This document shows positions 6,036 through 13,000 of a stretch of 21,068 nt of DNA, piece after piece. Source of the stretch: Peptococcaceae bacterium. GTDB lineage: Bacteria; Bacillota; Peptococcia; DRI-13; UBA5745. The stretch covers positions 1-21,068 of the forward strand of contig JAISDM010000228.1 of NCBI GenBank assembly GCA_031264885.1, read 5' to 3'. Position 1 is the stretch's first letter. Each line of letters opens with the position of its first letter. The position numbers and the translations under genes were made by a program. The notes under the pieces were generated by a model. That model was not told where the DNA came from, ran no database searches, and was given only the letters and a program-made list of their open reading frames with translations.

Positions 6036-6758
6036 ATGGACTGCATCAAAAAAAACGCCATGGACGCCAAGCAAATTCTTGATGATTTTTTCCGCGAGTG
6101 GGGGATAAATGATATCAAGAGATTCCGGTCGATGATACATCTCCGCCCGGCAGCCGATCAAATTACCATCGTTTCTACGCTGCCGGGAACGCCAATGACG
6201 GGAATGAGCGTGAAACTGGCGCAGCTGAGAGATGTTCTGCCGGAATTGAGCGGAGCGATTTTTTTCAAAAATATGGAGGACGTCCTGGATAAATTAAAGT
6301 CGCTGGGATTCAAGAAACAAAGGATGGGCTATACCCGCGAAGAGAAGATACAGTCGATTTTGATCCACGACATGGTCGTCCGTCCTCAGGAATATGAGGG
6401 AATCCACTTCGTCGCCTCGGAATTGGATCTGTCCGGGTTCGGCGGGAAAGACGGGAAACAGCGCGCGGATATCATCGGGTTCAAGGACGATGTTTTGTAT
6501 GACATTGAGATCAAGAGCGAATGGTTTATGATGGGAACGGTTTCACAGGCAAAAGGCAATGTGGATTTCTTGAGGGCTCATTTGCCGGAATACGCGGAGC
6601 GCCTGGCGGAATTCCCCAACTTTCATATGGGAAGAATTCGGGACGTACAAGGCATCGCCGTAGTGCCGTGGCTTGCGAGCATCAATGGCAGCCTGGAGAA
6701 ATACGGGGCTAAGCATGAAATTGCCCTGTGGTTTCTTGAATATGGCTATATGGCCTGA
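6036..6758 (+). CDS. Uncharacterised protein, possible PD-(D/E)XK nuclease fold
   Basis: The 240-residue protein is not recognised as a named family. AAGGAG lies 8 bases ahead of the ATG. The central region has spacing typical of PD-(D/E)XK nucleases: Glu129 in ASELDL, Asp145 in RADIIGF, Glu158-Ile-Lys160 in YDIEIKSEW and Gln171 in SQAKGN. The DIIGF strand, short loop, YDIEIK strand and a helix starting near Gln171 fit that core. The N-terminal 100 residues are mixed alpha/beta without a clear motif. There is no signal peptide or membrane segment. It stands alone between a palindromic repeat and an Rrf2 gene on the same strand, with no methylase or helicase partner. The nuclease idea is an inference. 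Confidence 0.75.
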   Translation: MDCIKKNAMDAKQILDDFFREWGINDIKRFRSMIHLRPAADQITIVSTLPGTPMTGMSVKLAQLRDVLPELSGAIFFKNMEDVLDKLKSLGFKKQRMGYTREEKIQSILIHDMVVRPQEYEGIHFVASELDLSGFGGKDGKQRADIIGFKDDVLYDIEIKSEWFMMGTVSQAKGNVDFLRAHLPEYAERLAEFPNFHMGRIRDVQGIAVVPWLASINGSLEKYGAKHEIALWFLEYGYMA

Positions 6759-6771
6759 AGCGGCGGTTTTT

Positions 6772-6799
6772 TTGCCAGGGGTTCCGATTCCATTATAAC
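6772..6799 (+). promoter_or_regulatory. Probable promoter of the three-cysteine Rrf2 gene
   Basis: TTGCCA at 6772-6777 and TATAAC at 6794-6799 are separated by 16 bases. They sit about 43 bases before the TTG start, in the short gap after the nuclease-like gene. Confidence 0.45.
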
Positions 6800-6841
6800 G
6801 GCTCATGCCCGCGTTTGCAATATTACTGGGAGGTGAGAAAA

Positions 6842-7279
6842 TTGAAGATTTCAACCAAGGGCAGATACGCGCTCCGTATGCTGCTGGATCTGGCGGAGCA
6901 TAAGGACGACGGTTATGTCCCGCTCAAGGATGTGGCGCAGCGGCAGGATATCTCCAAAAAATATCTGGAGCAGATCGTGGGCATATTGAATCAGTCCGGT
7001 ATCCTTCGGACAAACCGCGGATATCAGGGCGGATACATGCTGGCGCTGTCGCCGGAGAAATACACGGTGGGGCATATACTCCGGATTACCGAAGGGAGCC
7101 TCACGCCCGTCGCCTGTCTCGAAACGGAATCTAATTTATGCAAGAGAAGCGCCTTCTGCAAAACCCTGCCCATATGGAAAGGTTTGGACAAGGTGATCAC
7201 GGAGTATCTGGACGGCATCACTTTGCAGGATATTCTGGACAAAAGCGAGGCTTCGGGAGGCGTTGAATACTATATTTAA
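6842..7279 (+). CDS. Rrf2-family regulator with a three-cysteine (Fe-S type) motif
   Basis: The 145-residue regulator starts MKISTKGRYALRMLLDLAEH, the standard Rrf2 opening. A winged-helix DNA-binding domain follows (DVAQRQDISKKYLEQIVGIL, RGYQGGYMLA). Cysteines in ACLETESNLCKRSAFCKT (spacing C-x6-C-x5-C) lie where IscR/NsrR-type members hold an Fe-S cluster, whose IscR spacing is C-x5-C-x5-C. The TTG start at 6842 is chosen from GGGAGGTGAG 4-13 bases upstream and from the conserved N-terminus. It converges on the patB-like gene, with the two stop codons sharing TTAA. Unlike its partner at 9877-10344, it is a candidate iron-sulfur or redox sensor. The target is unknown; the adjacent C-S lyase genes are plausible. 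Confidence 0.92.
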   Translation: MKISTKGRYALRMLLDLAEHKDDGYVPLKDVAQRQDISKKYLEQIVGILNQSGILRTNRGYQGGYMLALSPEKYTVGHILRITEGSLTPVACLETESNLCKRSAFCKTLPIWKGLDKVITEYLDGITLQDILDKSEASGGVEYYI

Positions 7280-8454
7280 ATGGGGGAGATGGCGCGCTCC
7301 AGGCGCTCTAAGGCTTCCAGCAGGACGCTTCGGGGGCAGGCGTAATTGATCCGCTGAAATCCGGAGCCGCCGGCGCCGAACATGGGCCCGTCGTCCAGCC
7401 AGAGTTTGGCTTTGCGCAGGATCATTTCATCCAGCGTTGGGCCGTCAAGCCCCAGCGCCCGGAAATCGACCCACGCCAAATAGGTGCCTTCCGGTTCCGT
7501 CATCCGGATCCGCGGTATGCGCTCACGGAGGAAATCCCTCATAAGGGCCGCGCTGCCCGCGAGGTAGCTCAGCAAATCTTCCAGCCAATCCTCTCCGCCT
7601 TCATAGGCGGCCTGGCACGCGGCGATGCCCATGACGCCGGGCTGGCTCAGGCCGCACCGGCCGTATTCCCGCTGGAAGGCTTCCCATAAACGCGCGTTGG
7701 CGATAAATATATTGGAAAGCTGCAAGCCGGCCAGATTGAATGTCTTGGAAGGCGCCGTACATGTGACGGTCAAATCCCGGTAAGCGGGATTGAGTTCCGC
7801 GAATATGCTGTGCCGGTGTCCGTCGTATACGAAATCCTGATGGATCTCGTCTGAAATAACGGTGATTCCGTGCCGGACACAGATATCGCCCAGCCGGGTG
7901 AGTTCGGCCCGGGTCCAGACGCGCCCCACCGGATTGTGGGGGTTGCACAGGATAAATAACTTCACTTGGCTGCCCGCGGCTTTTGCTTCAAAATCATCGA
8001 AGTCAATGGAATATTTGCCGTTTTCGTAAATCAGTTCATTGACCACGAGCTTCCGGCCTGTCCGCTGTACGGCGGAGGCGAAGGGGTAGTAAACCGGCTG
8101 CTGGATCAATATGGCGTCTCCTGTTTCTGTCAGCGCGCGGACCGCTATGAAAATAGCGGTCACCACCCCCGGCGTTTTAATGAGCCGGTAGGGTTCCGTA
8201 TCCCAGTTAAAACGCCGCGCGAACCAGCTGCGCAGGGTTTCAAGATAAGCGTCTCCGGTGTCGGAATAGCCAAAGATCCCGTGCCGGCTCTGTTTTGTCA
8301 GCGCGTCGATCACGCAGGGCGGCGATTGGAAGTCCATATCCGCCACCCAAAGCGGCAGCGCGTCTTCCGGCTTGCCCCGCTGAGCAGCCGAACCGTGCTT
8401 AATGCTGTATGTATTCCGCCGGTCAACGACGCGGTCGAAGTCATATTTTGCCAT
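7276..8454 (-). CDS. patB: PatB/MalY-type PLP-dependent C-S lyase (cystathionine beta-lyase)
   Basis: The 392-residue fold-type I aminotransferase-like enzyme has LPLWVADMDFQSPP near the start, NPHNPVGRVW at 171-180 and SDEIHQDFVYDGH at 201-213. The PLP-binding lysine is Lys237 in APSKTFNLAGLQ. PatB/MalY proteins cleave cystathionine or cysteine to pyruvate, ammonia and a thiol. AGGAGG lies 11 bases before the ATG at 8454; the upstream extension of the frame overlaps the preceding gene. It follows the cystathionine gamma-synthase-type gene by 22 bases, so the pair is an operon resembling the B. subtilis metI-metC arrangement. Either methionine synthesis or cysteine breakdown would fit. The family assignment is firm; the substrate is inferred. 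Confidence 0.92.
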   Translation of the reverse strand: MAKYDFDRVVDRRNTYSIKHGSAAQRGKPEDALPLWVADMDFQSPPCVIDALTKQSRHGIFGYSDTGDAYLETLRSWFARRFNWDTEPYRLIKTPGVVTAIFIAVRALTETGDAILIQQPVYYPFASAVQRTGRKLVVNELIYENGKYSIDFDDFEAKAAGSQVKLFILCNPHNPVGRVWTRAELTRLGDICVRHGITVISDEIHQDFVYDGHRHSIFAELNPAYRDLTVTCTAPSKTFNLAGLQLSNIFIANARLWEAFQREYGRCGLSQPGVMGIAACQAAYEGGEDWLEDLLSYLAGSAALMRDFLRERIPRIRMTEPEGTYLAWVDFRALGLDGPTLDEMILRKAKLWLDDGPMFGAGGSGFQRINYACPRSVLLEALERLERAISPI

Positions 8455-8476
8455 GTTTGCCGAAACCTCCTGTTTC

Positions 8477-9691
8477 TTAGGACTGGGACTGGGACCCGCC
8501 GGGAACGGGCGCCGCTGCCGGATTGCGCTCGCTGTGCTCCTCGCGGCGGCAGGGGGGCGCGGATTGACCGAGCGCCTGGGACAGATCCCCGATGAGGTCT
8601 TCCGCCGCCTCAAGCCCGACCGACAGACGCAGGAGCCGACCGTCAATGCCTTTCTTCAGGCGTTCCGCCTCAGGGATATCGGCGTGGGTCTGGAGCATGG
8701 GATAAGTTATCAGGCTTTCGACCCCGCCCAGGCTTTCCGCGTATTGGATAACGCGCACCCGCTCAAGGAGCTGCCTTGCGGTTTCTTCATCTTTCACGGA
8801 AAAAGAGATCATCGCGCCGAAGCCGCTGGCTTGCCGCCGCGAGATTTCGTAATCCGGATGGGTTTCCAGTCCGGGATAACGCACGGCGGTCACGGCGGCT
8901 TGCTCCGTCAGCCAGCGGGCGATCCGGGCGGAACTCTCCTGCTGGCGCTCCATGCGCACGGCGAGGGTCTTGATCCCCCGGATGATGAGGAAGCTGTCGA
9001 AAGGAGAGAGACACCCCCCGGTGGTTTTGGCGATGAATCGGAGCTTCCCGGAGATATCCGCGTCTTTCGTGACCAGAAAGCCGGCCAGCGTATCGTTGTG
9101 TCCGCCCAGATACTTGGTGCCGCTGTGCAGAATGATATCCGCGCCCAGGGCGAACGGCTTCTGAAAAAACGGCGTCAAAAAGGTGTTGTCCACGATCAGA
9201 AGCAGCCCGTGCTTGGCCGTGATCCGCGAAACAGCCGCGATATCGATGACCTGCATCATGGGATTGGTCGGCGTTTCAATAAAAACCGCTTTCGTGGCGG
9301 GAGTAACGGCGTCCCCTATTTCCTCCAGGGTATGGGCGCTGGTAAACATAACGCCGTTTTTCTTTGAAAAATGGGCGAACAGCCTGTGCGTGCCGCCATA
9401 CAGATCGTCGGCGACGACCAGGTGATCCCCCGGCGAAAACAGTTCCATCATGGCCGCCGCCGCCGCCATGCCGCTGGCGAAAGCGATGCAGTCCGTTCCC
9501 CCTTCCAGAGCAGCCAGCGTGTGTTCCAGGTACTCCCGGGTCGGGTTCTGGCTGCGGGAATAATCATAGCCGGTGCTTTGGCCTACCCCCGGATGCGCGA
9601 ACGTCGCCGACTGAAAAATGGGCACGCTCACCGCGCCGGTGCTGTCGTACCGGCCGTCACAGCCGTGAACACATAAAGTATGAAAGTCCAC
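8477..9691 (-). CDS. Cystathionine gamma-synthase/gamma-lyase family enzyme
   Basis: The product has about 404 residues of the Cys/Met-metabolism PLP family. It shows YDYSRSQNPTRE, the FASGMAAAAA loop, VDNTFLTPFFQKPFALGAD and the PLP lysine in LHSGTKYLGGHND (Lys193). SLGGVESLITYPMLQTH near the C-terminus is typical of gamma-synthase, gamma-lyase and methionine gamma-lyase alike, so the reaction cannot be fixed. The GTG at 9691 is chosen because GGAGG is 7 bases upstream; an ATG at 9697 is only 1 base from it. The last 25 residues (CRREEHSERNPAAAPVPGGSQSQS) form a polar tail beyond the usual fold. It is first in a pair with patB and downstream of the CymR-like regulator, separated by a large hairpin. 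Confidence 0.9.
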   Translation of the reverse strand: MDFHTLCVHGCDGRYDSTGAVSVPIFQSATFAHPGVGQSTGYDYSRSQNPTREYLEHTLAALEGGTDCIAFASGMAAAAAMMELFSPGDHLVVADDLYGGTHRLFAHFSKKNGVMFTSAHTLEEIGDAVTPATKAVFIETPTNPMMQVIDIAAVSRITAKHGLLLIVDNTFLTPFFQKPFALGADIILHSGTKYLGGHNDTLAGFLVTKDADISGKLRFIAKTTGGCLSPFDSFLIIRGIKTLAVRMERQQESSARIARWLTEQAAVTAVRYPGLETHPDYEISRRQASGFGAMISFSVKDEETARQLLERVRVIQYAESLGGVESLITYPMLQTHADIPEAERLKKGIDGRLLRLSVGLEAAEDLIGDLSQALGQSAPPCRREEHSERNPAAAPVPGGSQSQS

Positions 9692-9715
9692 CCGCATTCC
9701 TCCTTTTTGCCTATT

Positions 9716-9803
9716 CCCCTCTTAGGAGGGGTGGCAGACGCAGTTTGTATGACTTCCCCTCCGTTTGGAGGGGAAGTCATACAAACTGCGTCTGACGGGG
9801 TGG
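9716..9803. repeat. Palindromic repeat R3 with a 28-bp perfect stem
   Basis: CAGACGCAG... at 9735-9762 is perfectly inverted at 9767-9794 with a GTTT loop. Next to it is a smaller hairpin, CCCCTC-TTAG-GAGGGG (9716-9731). GGGGTGG occurs on both sides (9728-9734 and 9797-9803). The unit lies between the CymR-like gene and the gamma-synthase-type gene and ends about 20 bases before the latter's ribosome binding site. The architecture resembles intergenic MITE-like palindromes. Confidence 0.9.
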
Positions 9804-9873
9804 TTCCCGTGGAATGGTGATCCCCGCAGGATAGTAGTCCCCCGTGGTCATAATGGCGGTTCCCGTGGAATGG
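9802..9873. repeat. 16-bp direct repeats next to R3
   Basis: GGTTCCCGTGGAATGG occurs at 9802-9817 and identically at 9858-9873, 56 bases apart. The second copy ends three bases before the stop codon of the CymR-like gene. They may be part of the same repeat insertion as R3. Confidence 0.8.
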
Positions 9874-9876
9874 CGC

Positions 9877-10344
9877 TCACAAATTCAGCATGTAGGATTG
9901 CTCGGCGCGCTGCTGATCGGTGTAATCCAGCAAATCCTGTATGCTGACACTTTTGAGACAGGTTTCGACGGCGGAATCCAGCCTGTTGAACACCATCTCC
10001 CGGAGCGCCATTTCAATGGCGGGAGATTGCCCGTCCACCGTGCTGTCCGCTTTTTCGATCAGAGTGTTTTCCACAGTCAGCAGTATATCCAAAGCGGTGA
10101 CGCCCCTCGGATCCCGCACGAGCCGGTATCCGCCCTTTGAACCCTTGAGCGCGTAGATGATATTTCCTTTTTTCAGTTGTGAGAGGATCTGTTCCAGATA
10201 GATTTTCGAAATGCCTAAAGCGTTGACGATGTTGATGACAGAGATGATTTCATTTTCCCTTGTGCTTCTGGCGATCTCAATCATCGCGGCGAGGGCGTAA
10301 CGGCCTTTCGCGGAAATCCGCATATTTCTGCCTCCTTGAAGCAA
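9877..10344 (-). CDS. CymR-like Rrf2 regulator of sulfur metabolism
   Basis: The 155-residue protein opens MLQGGRNMRISAKGRYALAAMIEIA; the true start may be the ATG at 10323 (MRISAKGRYA), which has GGAGG 6 bases upstream and gives 148 residues. The Rrf2 winged helix includes GISKIYLEQILSQLKKG and KGSKGGYRL. Only one cysteine follows the DNA-binding domain, so no Fe-S cluster is expected, as in CymR. CymR of B. subtilis represses cysteine-synthesis genes and senses cysteine through a complex with CysK. Here cysK is divergently transcribed just upstream. Both promoters in the shared gap carry the same AT-rich candidate operator, suggesting auto-regulation and control of cysK. The CymR role is inferred from fold and neighbourhood. 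Confidence 0.88.
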   Translation of the reverse strand: MLQGGRNMRISAKGRYALAAMIEIARSTRENEIISVINIVNALGISKIYLEQILSQLKKGNIIYALKGSKGGYRLVRDPRGVTALDILLTVENTLIEKADSTVDGQSPAIEMALREMVFNRLDSAVETCLKSVSIQDLLDYTDQQRAEQSYMLNL

Positions 10345-10370
10345 AATTTAATTGAGAAGCAAAATTTAAT
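10338..10370. repeat. 15-bp tandem repeat in the cymR-like leader
   Basis: GAAGCAAAATTTAAT occurs at 10338-10352 and 10356-10370, an 18-base period. It lies in the transcribed leader of the CymR-like gene, just before the ribosome binding site. It may be a second regulator site or a mere slippage duplication. Confidence 0.75.
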
Positions 10371-10385
10371 CGAACCAAAATACAT

Positions 10386-10411
10386 ATAATATATATATGC
10401 TTAATAATTAT
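10386..10411. promoter_or_regulatory. Candidate Rrf2 operator at the cymR-like promoter
   Basis: The core ATATATATGCTTAAT (10391-10405) is identical to the site at the cysK promoter. It sits inside a loose dyad, ATAAT (10386-10390) and ATTAT (10407-10411). It overlaps the -10 box and start region of the leftward promoter, so binding should repress the regulator's own gene. Confidence 0.55.
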
Positions 10412-10435
10412 ACACGGCGCTCACCGCTTTGTCAA
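10407..10435 (-). promoter_or_regulatory. Sigma-A promoter of the cymR-like gene
   Basis: The minus strand reads TTGACA (10435-10430), 17 bases, TATAAT (10412-10407), a full consensus promoter. It starts about 60 bases upstream of the coding region, with the candidate operator directly over its -10 and start site. Confidence 0.85.
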
Positions 10436-10471
10436 TACCGAATGGACGCCGGGGAACACAGGCGCCCGGGA

Positions 10472-10495
10472 CGGGCGGCAGGATGCCGCCCCTAC
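10472..10495. repeat. Palindromic repeat R2, copy 1
   Basis: CGGGCGGCAGGATGCCGCCCCTAC folds as GGGCGGCA-GGA-TGCCGCCC, followed by CTAC. It lies between the two divergent promoters of the cymR-like/cysK intergenic region. Further copies are at 11528-11551, 14454-14477 and, inverted, 14513-14536. Confidence 0.85.
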
Positions 10496-10508
10496 ATAAA
10501 TTTAGGTG

Positions 10509-10537
10509 TTGACAAACCTCTTTGGCCGGGCTATAAT
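10509..10537 (+). promoter_or_regulatory. Sigma-A promoter of cysK
   Basis: TTGACA at 10509-10514, 17 bases, and TATAAT at 10532-10537 form a full consensus promoter. The candidate Rrf2 operator begins 6 bases downstream of the -10 box, over the likely start site, consistent with strong but repressible expression. Confidence 0.88.
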
Positions 10538-10543
10538 ACATAC

Positions 10544-10568
10544 ATAATATATATGCTTAATCTATTAT
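10544..10568. promoter_or_regulatory. Candidate Rrf2 operator at the cysK promoter
   Basis: The core ATATATATGCTTAAT (10547-10561) is identical to the one at the cymR-like promoter. The flanks ATAAT (10544-10548) and ATTAT (10564-10568) form the same loose dyad. It lies immediately downstream of the -10 box, between promoter and ribosome binding site, a good position for repression. Confidence 0.55.
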
Positions 10569-10586
10569 ATGATGGAGGTTATCGCT

Positions 10587-11519
10587 ATGTCAAAAATCGC
10601 AAAGAGTCTTACGGAACTCATCGGCAAAACCCCTCTGCTCCAATTGAACGGTTACGTGAAAGACCAAAAACTCAACGCGGTCGTCATCGGCAAACTTGAG
10701 TATCAGAATCCGGCGGGAAGCGTCAAGGACCGCATCGCTTTGGCCATGATCGACGACGCGGAAAAAAGCGGCAAGCTGAAGCCGAATTCCGTGATCATTG
10801 AGCCGACCAGCGGCAACACCGGCATCGGGCTTGCTTCCGTAGCGGCGGCGAGGGGCTATCGGATTATTCTCACCATGCCGGAGACCATGAGCGTGGAGCG
10901 GCGCAAGCTGCTGGCCGCCTACGGCGCGGAGCTTGTTCTGACCGAAGGCGCCAAAGGGATGAAGGGCGCCATCGCCAAATCTGAGGAACTGGCCGCGGAG
11001 ACGCCCAATTCCTTCATACCGGGGCAGTTCTTTAATCCTGCCAACCCCAGAGTACACAAAGAAACCACCGGGCCCGAAATTTGGGAAGACACAGACGGAA
11101 AAATCGACGTCTTTGTTTCCGGCATCGGTACCGGCGGCACCATCAGCGGAGCGGGGGAATATTTGAAATCCAAGAATCCCGCGTTAAAAATCGTCGCCGT
11201 GGAGCCCTTCGACTCTCCCGTGCTGTCCGAGGGGCGTTCAGGCCCTCATAAGATCCAGGGCATCGGCGCTGGATTCGTTCCGGAGATCCTGAATACCAAC
11301 ATATATGATGAAATCATCGCCGTGAAAAACGAAGACGCGTTCCAGACGGGCCGGATCATCGCGCGCACAGAAGGATTGCTGATTGGTATTTCTTCCGGCG
11401 CGGCGGCGTGGGCGGCGACACAGCTGGCCAAACGCCCGGAGTACGCCGGCAAAACCATCGTGGTGATTTTGCCGGACACCGGCGAGCGGTATCTTTCGAC
11501 ACCGCTGTTTGAGTCATAA
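10587..11519 (+). CDS. cysK: Cysteine synthase A (O-acetylserine sulfhydrylase)
   Basis: The 310-residue PLP enzyme makes cysteine from O-acetylserine and sulfide. It shows SLTELIGKTPLLQL at the start, the PLP lysine Lys47 in NPAGSVKDRIA, the substrate loop PTSGNTGIGLA, the phosphate loop GIGTGGTISG and the C-terminal VVILPDTGERYLSTPLF. The ATG at 10587 has GGAGG 8 bases upstream; an in-frame ATG at 10569 lies within the operator region and is unlikely. Length is normal. It has its own consensus promoter with an overlapping candidate Rrf2 operator and is divergent from the CymR-like gene. In B. subtilis, CysK is also the co-repressor partner of CymR. No cysE is in the window. Confidence 0.96.
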   Translation: MSKIAKSLTELIGKTPLLQLNGYVKDQKLNAVVIGKLEYQNPAGSVKDRIALAMIDDAEKSGKLKPNSVIIEPTSGNTGIGLASVAAARGYRIILTMPETMSVERRKLLAAYGAELVLTEGAKGMKGAIAKSEELAAETPNSFIPGQFFNPANPRVHKETTGPEIWEDTDGKIDVFVSGIGTGGTISGAGEYLKSKNPALKIVAVEPFDSPVLSEGRSGPHKIQGIGAGFVPEILNTNIYDEIIAVKNEDAFQTGRIIARTEGLLIGISSGAAAWAATQLAKRPEYAGKTIVVILPDTGERYLSTPLFES

Positions 11520-11527
11520 AAGCCGCG

Positions 11528-11551
11528 CGGGCGGCAGAATGCCGCCCCTAC
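11528..11551. repeat. Palindromic repeat R2, copy 2, overlapping the trpB2 stop
   Basis: GGGCGGCA-GAA-TGCCGCCC forms an 8-bp perfect hairpin followed by the family's CTAC. The CTA at 11548-11550 is, on the minus strand, the TAG stop of the TrpB2 gene. It lies between convergent cysK and trpB2 and may help terminate both, though no T-tract follows. Confidence 0.85.
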
Positions 11552-12927
11552 AGTTCCGGAACTTTTGGCAGCGTCGCGAAGCCCGCTTCCAGTTCTTCGT
11601 CGGTAGGAATATAATCGGTCATACTCCCGTCCATGTAACTCATGTAAGCCTGCATATCAAAATTACCGTGTCCGGTGAGGGCGAAAACGATGGTTTTTGC
11701 CTCGCCGGTTTTTTTGCATTTGAGCGCCTCGTCCATTGCCACGCGGATGGCGTGGGAGGATTCCGGCGCGGGCAGAATCGCCTCATGTTTCGCGAATTGC
11801 ATCGCTGCCTCGAAGACAGCGGTCTGATTCACGCCCCGGGCTTCGTCGATGAAGCCGTCATGGTACAGTTTGCTTAGAATAGGAGACATGCCGTGATATC
11901 TCAGTCCGCCCGCGTGAATGGCCGAAGGCATAAAACCGCTGCCGAGGGTATACATTTTAGCCAGAGGCGTGACCTTCCCCGTATCGCAAAAATCATAGGC
12001 GTAGCGTCCCCGGGTGAAAGACGGACAGGAAGCGGGTTCTACCGCGATAAAATAAGGTTTGGCCTTGCCGGTCAGTTTATCTTTCATGTATTCGCTCATT
12101 AATCCGCCCAGGCTGGAGCCGCCTCCCGCGCAGCCGACGACCAGATCCGGGTATTCGTCATAGGCTTCCATTTGCAGCTTCAGTTCCTGGCCGATGATGG
12201 ATTGATGCAATAACACCTGGTTCAGGACGGAGCCCAGCACATAACAGGCGTCCGGCTTCCCCGCCGTCAGTTCGATGGCCTCGCTGATGGCTGTGCCCAG
12301 ACTGCCTGTGCAGTCCGGATCGTCCGCCAATATGGCGCGGCCCACTTGGGTGGTCTGGCTGGGGCTGGAGATGACTTTGGCTCCGTAGGTCTCCATGATG
12401 GCTTTGCGGTAAGGTTTTTGCTCCGCGCTGATTTTGACCATAAACACGGTCAGGGGCATATCATAGTAAGCGCAGGCCATAGCTAAGGCGGTGCCCCATT
12501 GGCCGGCGCCGGTCTCGGTAGATAATTGCTTAACGCCCTGTTTTTTGCTATAATAAACCTGCGCGATGGCTGAATTCAGTTTGTGGCTTCCGGAGGTGTT
12601 CTGGCCTTCATATTTGTAATAGATCCGGGCCGGGGTTCCCAGGGCTTTTTCTAAATTATAGGCGCGGATCAAGGGGGAGGGACGGTACATTTTGTAATAA
12701 TCCCGAACCTCTTCGGGGATTTCGATGTAGGTGTCCGTCACATTCATTTCCTGCCGGCACAATTCTTCCGCGAACACCGGGAACAGCTCTTCAAGCGCCA
12801 CCGGCTTCAGGGCGCCCGGGTTCAGGTAAGGGTCGGGTTTCTCCTTCATAAAACCCTGGATGTTCAAATAGTGGTCGGGGATTTCTTTCTCTGTTAAAAT
12901 CACGCGGTAAGGGCCTTGCTTCTTCAT
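11548..12927 (-). CDS. TrpB2-type tryptophan synthase beta-like enzyme
   Basis: The 459-residue PLP enzyme has the TrpB2 layout: an N-terminal extension (residues 1-75), then YRPSPLIRAYNLEKALGTPARIYYKYEGQNTSGSHKLNSA with PLP Lys116. TETGAGQWGTALAMA at 137-151 holds the catalytic glutamate region, and the cofactor loop reads VGCAGGGSSLGGLMSEY. TrpB2 enzymes condense serine with indole and are found with or without TrpA. No trpA or other trp gene is nearby, and the neighbours concern cysteine and methionine, so a salvage or serine-deaminating role is possible. AAGGAG lies about 9 bases before the ATG. The stop codon is supplied by an R2 repeat, so the natural C-terminus may have been altered slightly. 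Confidence 0.9.
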   Translation of the reverse strand: MKKQGPYRVILTEKEIPDHYLNIQGFMKEKPDPYLNPGALKPVALEELFPVFAEELCRQEMNVTDTYIEIPEEVRDYYKMYRPSPLIRAYNLEKALGTPARIYYKYEGQNTSGSHKLNSAIAQVYYSKKQGVKQLSTETGAGQWGTALAMACAYYDMPLTVFMVKISAEQKPYRKAIMETYGAKVISSPSQTTQVGRAILADDPDCTGSLGTAISEAIELTAGKPDACYVLGSVLNQVLLHQSIIGQELKLQMEAYDEYPDLVVGCAGGGSSLGGLMSEYMKDKLTGKAKPYFIAVEPASCPSFTRGRYAYDFCDTGKVTPLAKMYTLGSGFMPSAIHAGGLRYHGMSPILSKLYHDGFIDEARGVNQTAVFEAAMQFAKHEAILPAPESSHAIRVAMDEALKCKKTGEAKTIVFALTGHGNFDMQAYMSYMDGSMTDYIPTDEELEAGFATLPKVPEL

Positions 12928-13000
12928 AGCGACTGTCTCCTTTCAAGATGGATAATCCATTCTCATTTGGTTATTCTAAATTCTAAGGGCGGGTGATCGT

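Noticed and set aside
8402..9367. 321-residue plus-strand frame opposite the gamma-synthase-type gene
   Set aside because: It has no motifs and lies opposite a well-conserved PLP enzyme; high GC third positions create long shadow frames.
10397..10699. Plus-strand frame across the cymR-like/cysK intergenic region
   Set aside because: It spans two promoters, the operators and an R2 repeat and enters cysK out of frame.
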